A stretch of 64,000 nt of DNA, from assembly GCF_003626975.1 (NCBI RefSeq), contig NZ_CP032616.1:124001-188000 (forward strand). Direction: 5' to 3'. A program made the position numbers and the translations under genes. Below the pieces are notes generated by a model that did no database searches, was not told the origin of the DNA, and was given only the letters and a program-made list of their open reading frames with translations. Positions 1-8,436 of this stretch are shown here, piece by piece. This DNA comes from Pseudomonas sp. DY-1. Lineage in GTDB: Bacteria > Pseudomonadota > Gammaproteobacteria > Pseudomonadales > Pseudomonadaceae. Every line of letters begins with the position of its first letter. Within the stretch, counting starts at the first letter, position 1.

Positions 1-1
1 T

Positions 2-1261
2 GCAGCCAACGAACTGCCGGACGCCGCCGCCAACGACCCGGAGATATCCACCTACATCCGCAAGGGCACGCCGCAGTTCATGCGTACGTCCCTGGCGCTG
101 TTCTCCGGCGGCTTCGCCACCTTCGCGCTGCTGTACTGCATCCAGCCAATGATGCCGGTGCTGTCCAAGACCTATTCCATCACCGCGGCCCAGAGCAGCC
201 TGGCCCTTTCGGTATCCACCGCGATGCTCGCCCTCGGCCTGTTGGTGACCGGTCCGCTGTCCGACGCCATCGGCCGCAAACCGGTGATGGTGGTGTCGCT
301 GCTCGCCGCGGCGCTGTTCACCCTGGCCAGCGCGGCCATGCCGACCTGGGAGGGCGTACTGCTGATGCGCGCCTTGGTGGGCCTGGCGCTGAGCGGTCTG
401 GCCGCAGTGGCCATGACTTATCTCAGTGAGGAAATCCATCCCAGTCATCTCGGCCTCTCCATGGGCCTGTACATCGGCGGTAACGCCATCGGTGGGATGA
501 GTGGCCGCCTGATCAGCGGGGTGCTGGTGGACTTCGTGTCCTGGCACGTGGCAATTGCCGTGCTGGGTGGCTTGGCGCTGGTCGCCGGGCTGGTGTTCTG
601 GCGCGTGCTGCCGGAGTCGAAGCACTTCCGTCCGCAGCCGCTCAAGCCGTCCACTCTGGTGGAGGGTTACCGCATGCATTTCCGTGATGCCGGCCTGCCC
701 TGGCTGTTCCTCACCGGTTTCCTGCTGATGGGCGCCTTCGTCACGCTGTTCAACTACATCGGCTACCGCCTGCTGGCTTCGCCCTACCACATGAGCCAGT
801 CGCTGGTGGGCGTGCTCTCGGTGGTCTACCTCACCGGCATCTACAGCTCGGCCTGGGTTGGTTCCCTGGCGGACAAGCTGGGCCGGCGGAAGGTGCTTTG
901 GGTCTCGATCCTGCTGATGCTGGGCGGCCTGGTGCTGACCCTGTTCAGCCCGCTGGGGATGATCCTGGCCGGCATGTCGGTGTTCACCTTCGGCTTCTTT
1001 GGTGCCCACTCGGTGGCCAGCAGCTGGATCGGCCGACGCGCCCTGCGCGCGAAGGGCCAGGCGTCCTCTCTCTACCTGTTCAGCTACTACCTTGGCTCCA
1101 GCCTCGCCGGCACCCTCGGTGGTTTGTTCTGGCATCACTATGGCTGGCAGGGCGTCGGCCTGTTCATCGGCGGTCTGCTGGTAATTGCCGTGGCGGTGGC
1201 CCTGCACCTGGCGCGACTGCCGGCACTGCCCGGCAACGCCATCGTGCAGCCGGCGCACTGA
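2..1261 (+). CDS. ynfM: YnfM-type MFS transporter, 5' end outside window
   Basis: Major facilitator superfamily inner-membrane transporter of the YnfM/arabinose-efflux type; the substrate is unknown. An internal ATG at 80 would give 393 aa, but the frame stays open to base 2 and the upstream codons (…YIRKGTPQFM) match the N-terminal arm I recall for E. coli YnfM, so the true start lies before the window. Visible marks are the loop motif GPLSDAIGRKPV after TM2, the stretch SMGLYIGGNAIGGMSGR in the middle of the N half, the second-half repeat SLADKLGRRKV, and about 12 hydrophobic segments. The C-terminus is complete. The next gene starts 82 bp downstream, so no tight operon is implied. Family assignment is firm; transport of drugs or sugars is only inferred from the family. 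Confidence 0.88.
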   Translation, partial: AANELPDAAANDPEISTYIRKGTPQFMRTSLALFSGGFATFALLYCIQPMMPVLSKTYSITAAQSSLALSVSTAMLALGLLVTGPLSDAIGRKPVMVVSLLAAALFTLASAAMPTWEGVLLMRALVGLALSGLAAVAMTYLSEEIHPSHLGLSMGLYIGGNAIGGMSGRLISGVLVDFVSWHVAIAVLGGLALVAGLVFWRVLPESKHFRPQPLKPSTLVEGYRMHFRDAGLPWLFLTGFLLMGAFVTLFNYIGYRLLASPYHMSQSLVGVLSVVYLTGIYSSAWVGSLADKLGRRKVLWVSILLMLGGLVLTLFSPLGMILAGMSVFTFGFFGAHSVASSWIGRRALRAKGQASSLYLFSYYLGSSLAGTLGGLFWHHYGWQGVGLFIGGLLVIAVAVALHLARLPALPGNAIVQPAH

Positions 1262-1343
1262 GACGGAGTCGGCCCGCCGACGTTCTTGTCGCCGGGTCGC
1301 TGAGCCACCAGAATCTGAGGTTTTTCGCAGGGAGCCAGGGAAA

Positions 1344-2072
1344 ATGACCCAGAACATCTACGACAACCCTGACTTCTTCGAAGGTTATGGCCAGCTTGGC
1401 CGCTCTCAATTCGGACTTGCGGGCGCCCCGGAGTGGCCGGCTCTGCGCGCCATGCTGCCGGAAATGCGAGGTCGCCGCGTGGTGGACCTCGGCTGCGGCT
1501 ACGGCTGGTTCTGCCGCTGGGCACGGGAGAACGACGCTTCTAAGGTGCTGGGGCTGGACGTGTCGGAGAAGATGCTGGAGCGGGCCAGGAACAGCACTGA
1601 CGATCCCGCGATTCTCTACCAACGGGCCGACCTGGAACACCTGGTCCTGCCTGAAGGCAGCTTCGACCTTGCCTACAGCTCGCTGGCTTTCCACTATGTG
1701 GAAAACCTTGCCGGGATGTTCGCAGAGGTCTATCGCGCCCTGGTACCCGATTCCCGCCTGGTGTTTTCCATCGAGCATCCCATCTACATGGCGCCCGCCA
1801 ACCCGGGCTGGGTGCTCGATGGCAAAGGGCGCAAGACCTGGCCGATCGATGGCTACCAGATGGAAGGCCCACGGGTCACTGACTGGCTCGCCAAGGGCGT
1901 GATCAAACAGCATCGCACCCTCGGTACCTTGCTCAACCTTCTGATTGGCACCGGTTTTCGCATTGCCCATGTAGAGGAATGGGGCCCCACCGACGAGGAC
2001 ATCGCCGTCATGCCCTTGCTCGCTGAAGAGCGCGAACGGCCGATGATGCTGCTGGTCGCGGCTGAGCGCTGA
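1344..2072 (+). CDS. class I SAM-dependent methyltransferase
   Basis: A 242-aa soluble methyltransferase. The SAM-binding motif I is VVDLGCGYGWF near residue 40, followed by the acidic motif VLGLDVSEKML and the motif IV-like FDLAYSSLAFHYVENL, as in UbiE/Methyltransf_11 proteins. The start at 1344 is preferred over the longer open frame from 1185: it follows a purine-rich GGGAGCCAGGG site, and MTQNIYDNPDFFEGYGQL is a common N-terminus of this family, whereas the upstream codons overlap the transporter gene. The acceptor substrate cannot be told from sequence. It stands alone, between the MFS gene and a small unknown gene. Confidence 0.85.
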   Translation: MTQNIYDNPDFFEGYGQLGRSQFGLAGAPEWPALRAMLPEMRGRRVVDLGCGYGWFCRWARENDASKVLGLDVSEKMLERARNSTDDPAILYQRADLEHLVLPEGSFDLAYSSLAFHYVENLAGMFAEVYRALVPDSRLVFSIEHPIYMAPANPGWVLDGKGRKTWPIDGYQMEGPRVTDWLAKGVIKQHRTLGTLLNLLIGTGFRIAHVEEWGPTDEDIAVMPLLAEERERPMMLLVAAER

Positions 2073-2235
2073 CGGCTCGAAGACGTGCCACGGGTGCGAC
2101 AAAGCGCCTCCCGTGGCGCTATCCCCCAAGTCGCTCGCGGCTGGCAGAATGGCCCGCCTACCCCACCGCGCAGAGTGGGGATATTCCTGCCTTTCATGCG
2201 TGCCCAACCCGCCGATCCAACCAGGGAAGTACAGC

Positions 2236-2556
2236 ATGAGCATCACCTCCGCCGATATCTGCAATGCCGCCGATGCCCTCAAGGGCTTTGTCGGCTTCAA
2301 CCGCAAGCTGGGTAAATACATCGTCCGATTCAGCGAGGATTCGTTCGGCATGGACGTGCCTGACGACAGCATCGTTCCGGCCTGTGAGTTCGTCTGGACA
2401 TTGAAGACCGACCAGGTCATGACCTTGAGCCGCGAGTGTCTGCAGATCCTGTTGGAACAGAACATCAACGATCGCCTCAATCTGTGCGACGTGCTGTTGG
2501 TCTATCTGCGTCGCACCGACCTGGCGGAGATCAGTGCCGAACGCCGGCGTCTCTAG
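2236..2556 (+). CDS. small conserved-looking cytosolic protein of unknown function
   Basis: Encodes 106 aa starting MSITSADICNAADALK. The ATG at 2236 is chosen because AGGGAAG sits a few bases upstream; the open frame extends to 2113 but that part reads as intergenic. There is no signal peptide, membrane segment or recognisable catalytic motif. The protein is mixed alpha/beta in composition, with an acidic middle (EDSFGMDVPDDS) and a helical C-terminus ending ISAERRRL. Codon usage matches the neighbours. I do not recognise the family. It converges on the SMR gene, with a GC-rich hairpin between the two stops. Confidence 0.6.
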   Translation: MSITSADICNAADALKGFVGFNRKLGKYIVRFSEDSFGMDVPDDSIVPACEFVWTLKTDQVMTLSRECLQILLEQNINDRLNLCDVLLVYLRRTDLAEISAERRRL

Positions 2557-2569
2557 CTCGTACCGGCCG

Positions 2570-2590
2570 CGCCGGGGGCTTTCCCCGGCG
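2570..2590. terminator. GC hairpin between convergent genes
   Basis: CGCCGGGG pairs with CCCCGGCG around a five-base loop, just after the stop of the 106-aa gene and just before the stop of the SMR gene. No T-run follows on either strand, so this is a strong hairpin placed where a bidirectional terminator would be, not a canonical intrinsic terminator. Confidence 0.45.
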
Positions 2591-2598
2591 ACGGTCCC

Positions 2599-2925
2599 TC
2601 AGGGCAACCAGCGCAACCCCATCACCCCTCCCACTATCAGCCCCATGCAGGCCAATCGGCCGGCGGAGGCGGAATCCCCCATCCAGATCACGCCCGCCAG
2701 GGCGGTTCCCACTGCGCCGATTCCAGTCCATACGGCGTAGGCGGTGCCTACCGGCAAATGGCGCAACGCCAGGGTCAGCAGACCCAGGCTGCCGCTGAGT
2801 ACCAGCAGGGTTCCTGCCAGGATCCATGGCCGTTGCAGGCCGTTGGCACTTTTCAGGCCCAGGGCAAAGGCGACTTCCAGCACGCCAGCGGCGAGCAGCA
2901 TCAGCCAGGAGCTTGTCGGGGTCAT
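2599..2925 (-). CDS. sugE: SMR family efflux protein, SugE/Gdx-like
   Basis: A 108-aa, four-helix small multidrug resistance protein of the inner membrane, working as an antiparallel dimer. Helix 1 holds the essential glutamate in LLAAGVLEVAFALGLK, and the central LPVGTAYAVWTGIGAVGTA is the SugE/Gdx signature. Family members export guanidinium or quaternary ammonium compounds in exchange for protons. The position after the glutamate that is usually Trp in Gdx proteins (LEVxWA) is Phe here, so the substrate range may differ. The start MTPTSSW at 2925 is chosen by alignment to the family's ~105-aa length; the frame is open to 3000. The gene lies downstream of the SLAC1-type gene but is separated from it by a terminator. 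Confidence 0.85.
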   Translation of the reverse strand: MTPTSSWLMLLAAGVLEVAFALGLKSANGLQRPWILAGTLLVLSGSLGLLTLALRHLPVGTAYAVWTGIGAVGTALAGVIWMGDSASAGRLACMGLIVGGVMGLRWLP

Positions 2926-2945
2926 CGGGGGCTCTCTACTCGAAG

Positions 2946-2969
2946 AAAAAACGAGCCCCGGAGGGCTCG
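2946..2969 (-). terminator. intrinsic terminator after the SLAC1/TDT gene
   Basis: On the minus strand a 7-bp stem CGAGCCC/GGGCTCG with a four-base loop is followed by TTTTTT. It lies 20 bp past the stop of the SLAC1-type gene and just before the SMR gene start, so the two minus-strand genes are probably separate transcription units, unless read-through feeds the SMR gene. Confidence 0.8.
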
Positions 2970-2989
2970 CGAAGTGGGGGAGGAGTCTC

Positions 2990-3988
2990 TCAGCCGGCAA
3001 GCAGCTTGCCGCGTACCAGGTTGCTCAGGGTCTTGAAGGTCAGCACGGCCAGTGCAGCGCTGAGGAACAGCAGGCTGGCCCAGGCGATCAGCTGCAGCGG
3101 CAGGCTGCCTTGCTCATGGGCGTACTTGAGTGCCGCACTGGCCAGTGCCGCCAGGGGGAAGCTGATGGCCCACCAGGACGGGGCGAAGTGCACGTCGCGG
3201 CGGAATACCTTGAAGCCCACGACAATCGCCAGGAACAGGCCGAAGTAGAAGAGCAGGGCGGCGAAGCGGTCGATCCCGAACAGATTGGTGTAGGCCAGGA
3301 AGCCGACTTCGAAAGGTGCCACCAGGATCATCAGCGACGGGATCATGGGCTTGGCCAGCGCTTCCTGATGGACCAGACGCGGGAAGATGCTGGTGAAGAA
3401 GATCAGCGCCAAGGCCGCACCAATCGCCATTGCGAAGAGGTTCAGTTCGGCTGCCCAGGCCATGGGCATATGGCCGCCGGTGACCGCCACATCGAGGGTG
3501 GCGACACCGGGGATCAGCCACGCCGGCACAGCGTGCTGCAATTCCTGCTTGCCATTGAACAGGCGCGACAGCACCAGGCCACCGAGTAACAGGGTGAGCA
3601 CGCTGCCTACGGTCCACAGGCCCTGGGCCAGCACTTCGCTATAAGGGCCGGCGACTACCGACAGCAGCAGGATCGCAATGACGATGGTACCGAAGAAGTT
3701 GCCGGCAATCGGATGGGTGAATTCGTTGATCACTGCCTGGCGGTGACGCAGCAGCTTGGCCAGGTAACCGACACCAAGGGCAACGAAAACCAGCGCGGCG
3801 AACAGGCCGATGGCTTCACCGATCAGCGGGCTCACGCCGAAGTACTGGTGGGCCAGGCGCCAGCCGAGTCCCAGGCCGGCCAGGCCCATGACGGAGCCAA
3901 ACAGGTTGACCGGCAGGTTCTTGATCGAGGCGCTGCCGAGCGGCTTGACCTGGGCTTGCTCAAGCGGGGGAATGAAGGTGGTAGTCAT
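2990..3988 (-). CDS. SLAC1/TDT family anion channel or transporter
   Basis: A 332-aa inner-membrane protein with about ten hydrophobic helices, of the tellurite-resistance/dicarboxylate transporter (TDT, SLAC1-like) family; TehA and SLAC1 are relatives. The N-terminal stretch IKNLPVNLFGSVMGLAGLGLGWR and the helix FTHPIAGNFFGTI are typical of the family. The start at 3988 is preceded by GGAGAC on the minus strand; the open frame extends further up but crosses the divergent promoter. The gene is divergent from the GlxA-type regulator at 4105, which may control it. The likely role is passive anion transport; the substrate is not evident. Confidence 0.85.
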   Translation of the reverse strand: MTTTFIPPLEQAQVKPLGSASIKNLPVNLFGSVMGLAGLGLGWRLAHQYFGVSPLIGEAIGLFAALVFVALGVGYLAKLLRHRQAVINEFTHPIAGNFFGTIVIAILLLSVVAGPYSEVLAQGLWTVGSVLTLLLGGLVLSRLFNGKQELQHAVPAWLIPGVATLDVAVTGGHMPMAWAAELNLFAMAIGAALALIFFTSIFPRLVHQEALAKPMIPSLMILVAPFEVGFLAYTNLFGIDRFAALLFYFGLFLAIVVGFKVFRRDVHFAPSWWAISFPLAALASAALKYAHEQGSLPLQLIAWASLLFLSAALAVLTFKTLSNLVRGKLLAG

Positions 3989-4104
3989 GGCGGTCTCCGT
4001 TGGCTGGATTTGTCGTTGGAGATAGCTTCTGCCATGATGGATTTGACTGGAATAGACTTGTTGCGACGAATTCAGCCAGCCTCTCGACAGTGACGGACAC
4101 ACCC

Positions 4105-5064
4105 ATGCGAATAGCCCTGCTGGCCTTTCCCCGCGTGCAATTACTGGACATCGTCGGCCCTGCCGACGTCTTCGCCGAGGCGGCGAAACAACTGGGTAAT
4201 CCTCGTGCCTATCGAGTCGAGGTAATAGGTACCGAAGCCGGTCTGCTCCGGGCAAGCAATGGCTTGCGCCTGGCGGTGGATTCCACCGTGGAAACCCACA
4301 AGGGCAAGCTCGACACTCTGTTGGTGGCGGGCGGCCCCCGGGTCGATGACATCGCCGGCAATCCGGCGCTGCATCAGTGGCTGCGCCAGCAGGCGGGCTC
4401 GGTCAGGCGGATCGGGTCGGTATGCAGTGGTGCTTTCGTCCTAGCCGCCGCCGGCATGCTGCGCGGGCGTCGGGTGACCACTCACTGGAACAGCAGCGCA
4501 CGCCTGTCGGAAGAGAATCCAGAAACCCAGGTCGAGTCCGACAGCATCTTCGTCAAGGACGGCAACCTCTATACCTCCGCCGGTGTCACGGCGGGGATGG
4601 ACCTGGCCCTGGCCATGGTGGAGGAAGACCACGGCCGCGAGTTGGCGCTGCGCGTTGCGCGGGAAATGGTGATGTTCTTCAAGCGGCCCGGTGGCCAGTC
4701 GCAGTTCAGTGCCCACCTGGCGGCGCAGACCGCCGAGCGCTCGGTGATCAGGGACATCCAGGACCATGTGCTGGCCAATCTGAAGGGCGACCTTGGAGTG
4801 CCGGCCCTGGCCGCTCGGGCCGGCATGAGCGAGCGCAATTTCGCCCGGGTGTTCAAGCAGGAGGCGGGGTCCACACCGGCCGAGTTCGTCGAACTGGCGC
4901 GCATTGACGCCGCACGGCGCCTGGCCGAAGAGTCCGACGCTCCCCTGAAACGGCTCGCCGATGAGGTGGGCTACGCCAACGTCGATGGCTTCCGGCGCGC
5001 TTTCCAGCGCCGTCTGGGGGTAACACCCAGCGATTACCGGGCGCGTTTCAAGCTGGATGGTTGA
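4105..5064 (+). CDS. GlxA-type transcriptional regulator (DJ-1/PfpI domain plus AraC HTH)
   Basis: A 319-aa regulator. Residues ~2-170 form a class I glutamine-amidotransferase-like (DJ-1/PfpI) domain with the nucleophile-elbow sequence SVCSGAFVLAAAG (Cys107). Residues ~215-318 hold the double helix-turn-helix of the AraC family (LAARAGMSERNFARVFKQ and LADEVGYANVDGFRRAF). In this family the PfpI-like part usually senses a ligand rather than catalysing a reaction. ATG 4105 is used; an in-frame GTG at 4090 (VTDTPM) is possible. It is divergent from the SLAC1-type gene, whose promoter it may regulate. The signal is unknown. Confidence 0.85.
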   Translation: MRIALLAFPRVQLLDIVGPADVFAEAAKQLGNPRAYRVEVIGTEAGLLRASNGLRLAVDSTVETHKGKLDTLLVAGGPRVDDIAGNPALHQWLRQQAGSVRRIGSVCSGAFVLAAAGMLRGRRVTTHWNSSARLSEENPETQVESDSIFVKDGNLYTSAGVTAGMDLALAMVEEDHGRELALRVAREMVMFFKRPGGQSQFSAHLAAQTAERSVIRDIQDHVLANLKGDLGVPALAARAGMSERNFARVFKQEAGSTPAEFVELARIDAARRLAEESDAPLKRLADEVGYANVDGFRRAFQRRLGVTPSDYRARFKLDG

Positions 5065-5107
5065 GTTCGGCTGCATCCTGCGTGGACCGAATCTGGCCCC
5101 ACTGGAG

Positions 5108-5392
5108 TCAGACGTAAGACTGGTCGCCGAAGCCCCGTGGCAGGCGCTGCTTTCCCGGCATCCTGGTCAGTTTCTCTTCCCAGAAATAGCGCCAGTCGTT
5201 AGCCGCACGGGCAACCTTGGCCCGGCGAGCTGCGCGTCGGGCGGCGTTTCGCGCATCCCGGCGCGCCTCCTTGAAGACCTCGGTGTTCTTGCAGTTGCGG
5301 CATTTCACCCGCGCCAGTTCGGTGCTGGCGAGCAGGTTGCTGCCATGTCGTCCACAGGCAAGGTTCTTGCCGATCTTGTAGTGAGTGATCAT
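5108..5392 (-). CDS. small basic Cys-containing protein, unknown
   Basis: A 94-aa protein starting MITHYKIGKNLACGRHG. The start at 5392 is well supported by AGGAG eight bases upstream. Cys13 and His16 (CGRH) plus Cys31 and Cys34 (CRNC) could form a zinc ribbon, followed by a strongly basic helix (EARRDARNAARRAARRAK) that could bind nucleic acid. The C-terminus is WRYFWEEKLTRMPGKQRL. It converges on the GlxA-type gene and lies upstream of the ICMT-like gene on the same strand. I do not recognise a named family; zinc and nucleic-acid binding are inferences from composition. Confidence 0.55.
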   Translation of the reverse strand: MITHYKIGKNLACGRHGSNLLASTELARVKCRNCKNTEVFKEARRDARNAARRAARRAKVARAANDWRYFWEEKLTRMPGKQRLPRGFGDQSYV

Positions 5393-5512
5393 TTGCAGAT
5401 CTCCTGAAACTCAACGCCTGGGTATCCGCCGATGGGGACCGGGGCGCCAGTGGGTTGCATGTGTTTTGACAGGATGCGAGTTCCCACGGTTCGAGTTGCT
5501 GGGCCGAACGGT

Positions 5513-6169
5513 CTAGTAGACCCCGGGAATCAATCGCGAAGTGCGCGCGCAATAGGCTTCGTACTCCTCGCCGAATTCGGTACGCAGCAAGGCTTCTTCC
5601 GCGTGGATGCGCGCCAGCAGCGGTGGTAGCGTCAAGGCCACCAGCATCAGGCCGACGCCGGAACGGAAGGCGAGGGCCCAGCCGAGCGACGCGATCATCA
5701 GGCCCAGGTAGCTGGGGTGGCGGATCAGCCCGTAGATGCCGTCGGTCACCAGGCGGTGGCCAGGCTGGATCGCCACCAGTCCACTGAAGCGGTTACCCAG
5801 CACGAACACCGGCCATATCCGCAGTACGCCACCGGCGGCGAACAGCAAGACGCCCAGCCAGCGGACGCCGTCGCCGCCGAAGGTCCAGACATCGAGCCGA
5901 TCGGTGTAGGCCGGCAGGAAGGCGCTGAGCAGGCCGATGATGCCGAACACCGGGAGCACCCAGCGGTTGTGCCGGTCTTCCCGCTCGCCGCTACTGAGAT
6001 TGCCCTCGGAGAAGGGCGCCAGGCCCGCCAGCATGAACAGCACCAGGGTCAGGGCCACCAGCGGCGGGTGCCCGAAGAAGACCGCGAACCCGCCCAGGCC
6101 CAGGATGGCCAGGCCCAGATAGGCGAGGATGCCGGCGAGGGTGACGAGCAGCAGGCGGGGCCGGGACAT
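5513..6169 (-). CDS. isoprenylcysteine carboxyl methyltransferase-like membrane protein
   Basis: A 218-aa integral membrane protein of the ICMT/phospholipid methyltransferase (PEMT/NnrU-like) superfamily. There are about five hydrophobic helices. The SAM-binding end is seen as VTDGIYGLIRHPSYLGL (the RHPxY motif, residues ~160-176) and the C-terminal EEYEAYCARTSRLIPG. Bacterial members methylate small or lipid substrates; none is established for this one. Start MSRPRLLL at 6169. It is divergent from a small secreted-protein gene. Confidence 0.8.
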   Translation of the reverse strand: MSRPRLLLVTLAGILAYLGLAILGLGGFAVFFGHPPLVALTLVLFMLAGLAPFSEGNLSSGEREDRHNRWVLPVFGIIGLLSAFLPAYTDRLDVWTFGGDGVRWLGVLLFAAGGVLRIWPVFVLGNRFSGLVAIQPGHRLVTDGIYGLIRHPSYLGLMIASLGWALAFRSGVGLMLVALTLPPLLARIHAEEALLRTEFGEEYEAYCARTSRLIPGVY

Positions 6170-6274
6170 GGCGGAGCACCTCTCCGATCAGCGTCGACAA
6201 GGCATTGGACAGCGGGCCGCGAGGCCGGTGCTATAACTGAAAACCTTGGGGGATTCACCGTGGAGGGCATCGTC

Positions 6275-6634
6275 ATGGGATGCCGCGGAATCCTGTTGCT
6301 GGTAGTGGTCGCGCCCTGTGTCTGGGGGGCCGGCTATGGCGATTCGTACTACGGGCTGGGACCTTATCTGGGCACGACCTACTACCCCAGCCCCCCGCTG
6401 CAACCCTATGTATCGCCACCCCCCAGGCCCTTCGCCGACCTGCCGCCGCAACCCTTCGTCGTGGTCCCCGAATACCACCGGTTTCGCGATGCCCAGCTCC
6501 CCCGCGTGAGCACTGAAAAGCCGCAGGTGCTGATTCGCACCTTCGACCCGGAGCTGGGCGTTTATCGAGATGTGGAAGTACGGGACGGGGAGGGGGGGCC
6601 GCCAACTTGTGAAGGGGACTACTGCAGCGATTGA
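6275..6634 (+). CDS. small exported Pro/Tyr-rich protein, unknown
   Basis: A 119-aa protein with a short signal peptide (MGCRGILLLVVVAPCVWGAG). A Tyr/Pro-rich segment follows (YYGLGPYLGTTYYPSPPLQ, then PPPRPF and LPPQPF), and then a globular tail with FDPELGVYRDVEVRDGEG and two late cysteines (C112 and C117). The ATG at 6275 has GGAGGG seven bases upstream; a GTG at 6260 is an alternative start. A periplasmic or cell-surface location is inferred from the signal peptide. No family is recognised. Confidence 0.55.
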   Translation: MGCRGILLLVVVAPCVWGAGYGDSYYGLGPYLGTTYYPSPPLQPYVSPPPRPFADLPPQPFVVVPEYHRFRDAQLPRVSTEKPQVLIRTFDPELGVYRDVEVRDGEGGPPTCEGDYCSD

Positions 6635-6649
6635 AGCGGTTGGGTGCTT

Positions 6650-6743
6650 GTAGGGGCGATTTCATTCGCCAAGGGGCGCGCAGCGCCCCCGAGTAGTTTG
6701 CGGCCGGACCGTCGGCCCGTTTGGCGAATGAATTCGCCCCTAC
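6650..6743. repeat. REP-like inverted repeat
   Basis: GTAGGGGCGATTTCATTCGCCAA on the left and TTGGCGAATGAATTCGCCCCTAC on the right are near-perfect inverted copies (allowing one base of slip) around a ~48-bp GC-rich centre. This is a second REP type, different from the GAGCGAGCTTGCTCGCG type elsewhere in the window. It separates two convergent genes and could fold as a bidirectional terminator. Confidence 0.75.
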
Positions 6744-6768
6744 CGGGATCTATTCGACAGGATGACCT

Positions 6769-7749
6769 TCAGGTTTCCCCCTGGCTCCTGCGTCCGAACC
6801 GGCGTCGATAATCCGTGGGCGATAGCCCGACCATCTTGTTGAACACCTTGCGGAACGCCGCCGGGTCCTGGTAGCCGACTTCCCAGGCGATCTGGTCCAC
6901 GGAGCGGTTGGTCAGTTCCAGCAGCTCGCGGGCTTTGGCCGCGCGAAGTTGCTGGCAGTACTCGGTTGGTCGTAGTCCGGTTGCCTGCTGGAAGCGGCGC
7001 AGGAAGGTGCGCTCGCCCAGCCCGGCCTCGGCGGCCATGGCAGGCAGGCTGACCTGGCGCGCGTCGTGGCGTTGAAGCCAGCGCTGCACCTTGAGCACCG
7101 CCTCGTCGCCGTGGGTGAGGCGCGGAGTGAAACGGCGAAAGTACTGCTGGGAGTGACGGGTCAGGTCGAGCACCAGGAAGCGCGCTGCTTCCGCGGCGAT
7201 GGTCGGCCCCAGGAGGCGATCGACCAGGGCCAGACCCAGGTCCGTCCAGGCCATCACGCCCCCGGCGGTGATGATGTCGCCGTCATCCACCACCAGCTTG
7301 TCGGCATCCACTTTCACTTCGGGAAATTGCTGCACGAGGTCCTTGGCCAGGCTCCAGTGAGTGGTCAGGACGCGGCCAGCCAGCAGTCCGGTCTGGGCCA
7401 GCACGAAGGCTCCGGCGCACACCGAACTCAGGGTGACGCCGTTGGCGTGCTGACCTTTGAGCCAGTCGGCGAAAGGTTGCAGGGTTTCAGTGGGAGGCAG
7501 GGCGCCCAGGCAGGGCGGAAGGATCACCACGGTGGGCACGCTCTCGGCGTCCGGATGACTGTCATGGGTGCAGCGGATTTCGCCATTCTCGACGACCGTC
7601 CAGTGCTTGACCCGCAGCAACGGCAGATCAGCGTCGGTGTGCTCGGTGGCCATGCGGTTGGCCACGGTGAACAGGTCGGAGAGGCCATGGGCCGCCGCGA
7701 GCTGGGCGCCCGGATAGAGCAGGAGGCCGATCTCCAGCATGGTCTTCAT
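6769..7749 (-). CDS. GlxA-type AraC regulator of the adjacent hydrolase
   Basis: A 326-aa regulator with an N-terminal DJ-1/PfpI domain (SSVCAGAFVLAQTG, Cys111; TTHWSLAKDL; TAGGVMAWTDLGL) and a C-terminal AraC/XylS double HTH (MAAEAGLGERTFLRRFQQ and IAWEVGYQDPAAFRKVF). The start at 7749 (MKTMLEIGLLL) is preferred by alignment; the minus frame is open beyond 8400 but crosses the divergent hydrolase gene. The 105-bp gap to the isochorismatase-like gene should hold both promoters, so control of that gene is a reasonable inference. Ligand unknown. Confidence 0.85.
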   Translation of the reverse strand: MKTMLEIGLLLYPGAQLAAAHGLSDLFTVANRMATEHTDADLPLLRVKHWTVVENGEIRCTHDSHPDAESVPTVVILPPCLGALPPTETLQPFADWLKGQHANGVTLSSVCAGAFVLAQTGLLAGRVLTTHWSLAKDLVQQFPEVKVDADKLVVDDGDIITAGGVMAWTDLGLALVDRLLGPTIAAEAARFLVLDLTRHSQQYFRRFTPRLTHGDEAVLKVQRWLQRHDARQVSLPAMAAEAGLGERTFLRRFQQATGLRPTEYCQQLRAAKARELLELTNRSVDQIAWEVGYQDPAAFRKVFNKMVGLSPTDYRRRFGRRSQGET

Positions 7750-7854
7750 TGTCAGTTTTTCCTGCGAATTTGTCGGTCGCGCCGATCCCCAACCCGCGTC
7801 CCGAAGTTCATCTTTGGCCCCACGTTTCCACCCCCACAACCTGAGGTGAACATC

Positions 7855-8412
7855 ATGAGCAAACAAGCCGTTATCGTAGTCGACATCCAGAACGATTATT
7901 TCCCCGGCGGCCTGTGGACGCTGCATGGCGTCGATGCTGCGGCCGACAATGCTGCGCGGGTCATCGACGGTGCTCGCGGCGCCGGCGACCTGGTGGTGCA
8001 TATCCGCCATGAGTTCCCGACTCAGGATGCGCCATTCTTCCGTCCTGGCTCCGAGGGCGCGCAGATCCATCAGAAAGTCATCAACACGCCTGACGAGCAC
8101 GTGGTGCTGAAGAACTTCATCAATTCCTTCCGCGATACCGACCTCAAGGCGGTGCTCGATCGCAATGGCGTGGAGAAGGTCACCATCGTCGGCAACATGA
8201 GCCATATGTGCGTCGATGGCATCACCCGCGCCGCAGTCGACTACGGCTACACAGCCACCGTGATCCACGATGCCTGTGCCTCCAGGGATCTGGAATTCAA
8301 CGGCAAGGTGGTGCCGGCAGAGCAGGTGCACGCCGCGTTCATGGCGGCCCTGGGTTTTGGCTACGCCAAGGTGGTTTCCACTGACGAGTACCTCGCACAG
8401 CAGGGTCGGTAA
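7855..8412 (+). CDS. isochorismatase-family cysteine hydrolase
   Basis: A 185-aa cytosolic alpha/beta hydrolase. The full catalytic triad of the family is visible: Asp10 (VVDIQNDY), Lys86 (VLKNFINSF) and the nucleophile Cys119 (NMSHMCVDG). Family members cleave amides or vinyl ethers such as nicotinamide, N-carbamoyl compounds or isochorismate. The residues around the active site do not point to one substrate. Start ATG 7855, with GAGGTGAA just upstream. Divergent from the GlxA-type regulator at 7749, its probable controller. Confidence 0.88.
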   Translation: MSKQAVIVVDIQNDYFPGGLWTLHGVDAAADNAARVIDGARGAGDLVVHIRHEFPTQDAPFFRPGSEGAQIHQKVINTPDEHVVLKNFINSFRDTDLKAVLDRNGVEKVTIVGNMSHMCVDGITRAAVDYGYTATVIHDACASRDLEFNGKVVPAEQVHAAFMAALGFGYAKVVSTDEYLAQQGR

Positions 8413-8436
8413 CCCTGCCGCGGGTGCGGCTGCCAT

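Noticed and set aside
2926..2989. Guanidine riboswitch upstream of the SugE-like gene
   Set aside because: The 64-bp gap is mostly taken by the intrinsic terminator of the preceding gene. No room or motif for a guanidine-I aptamer is seen.
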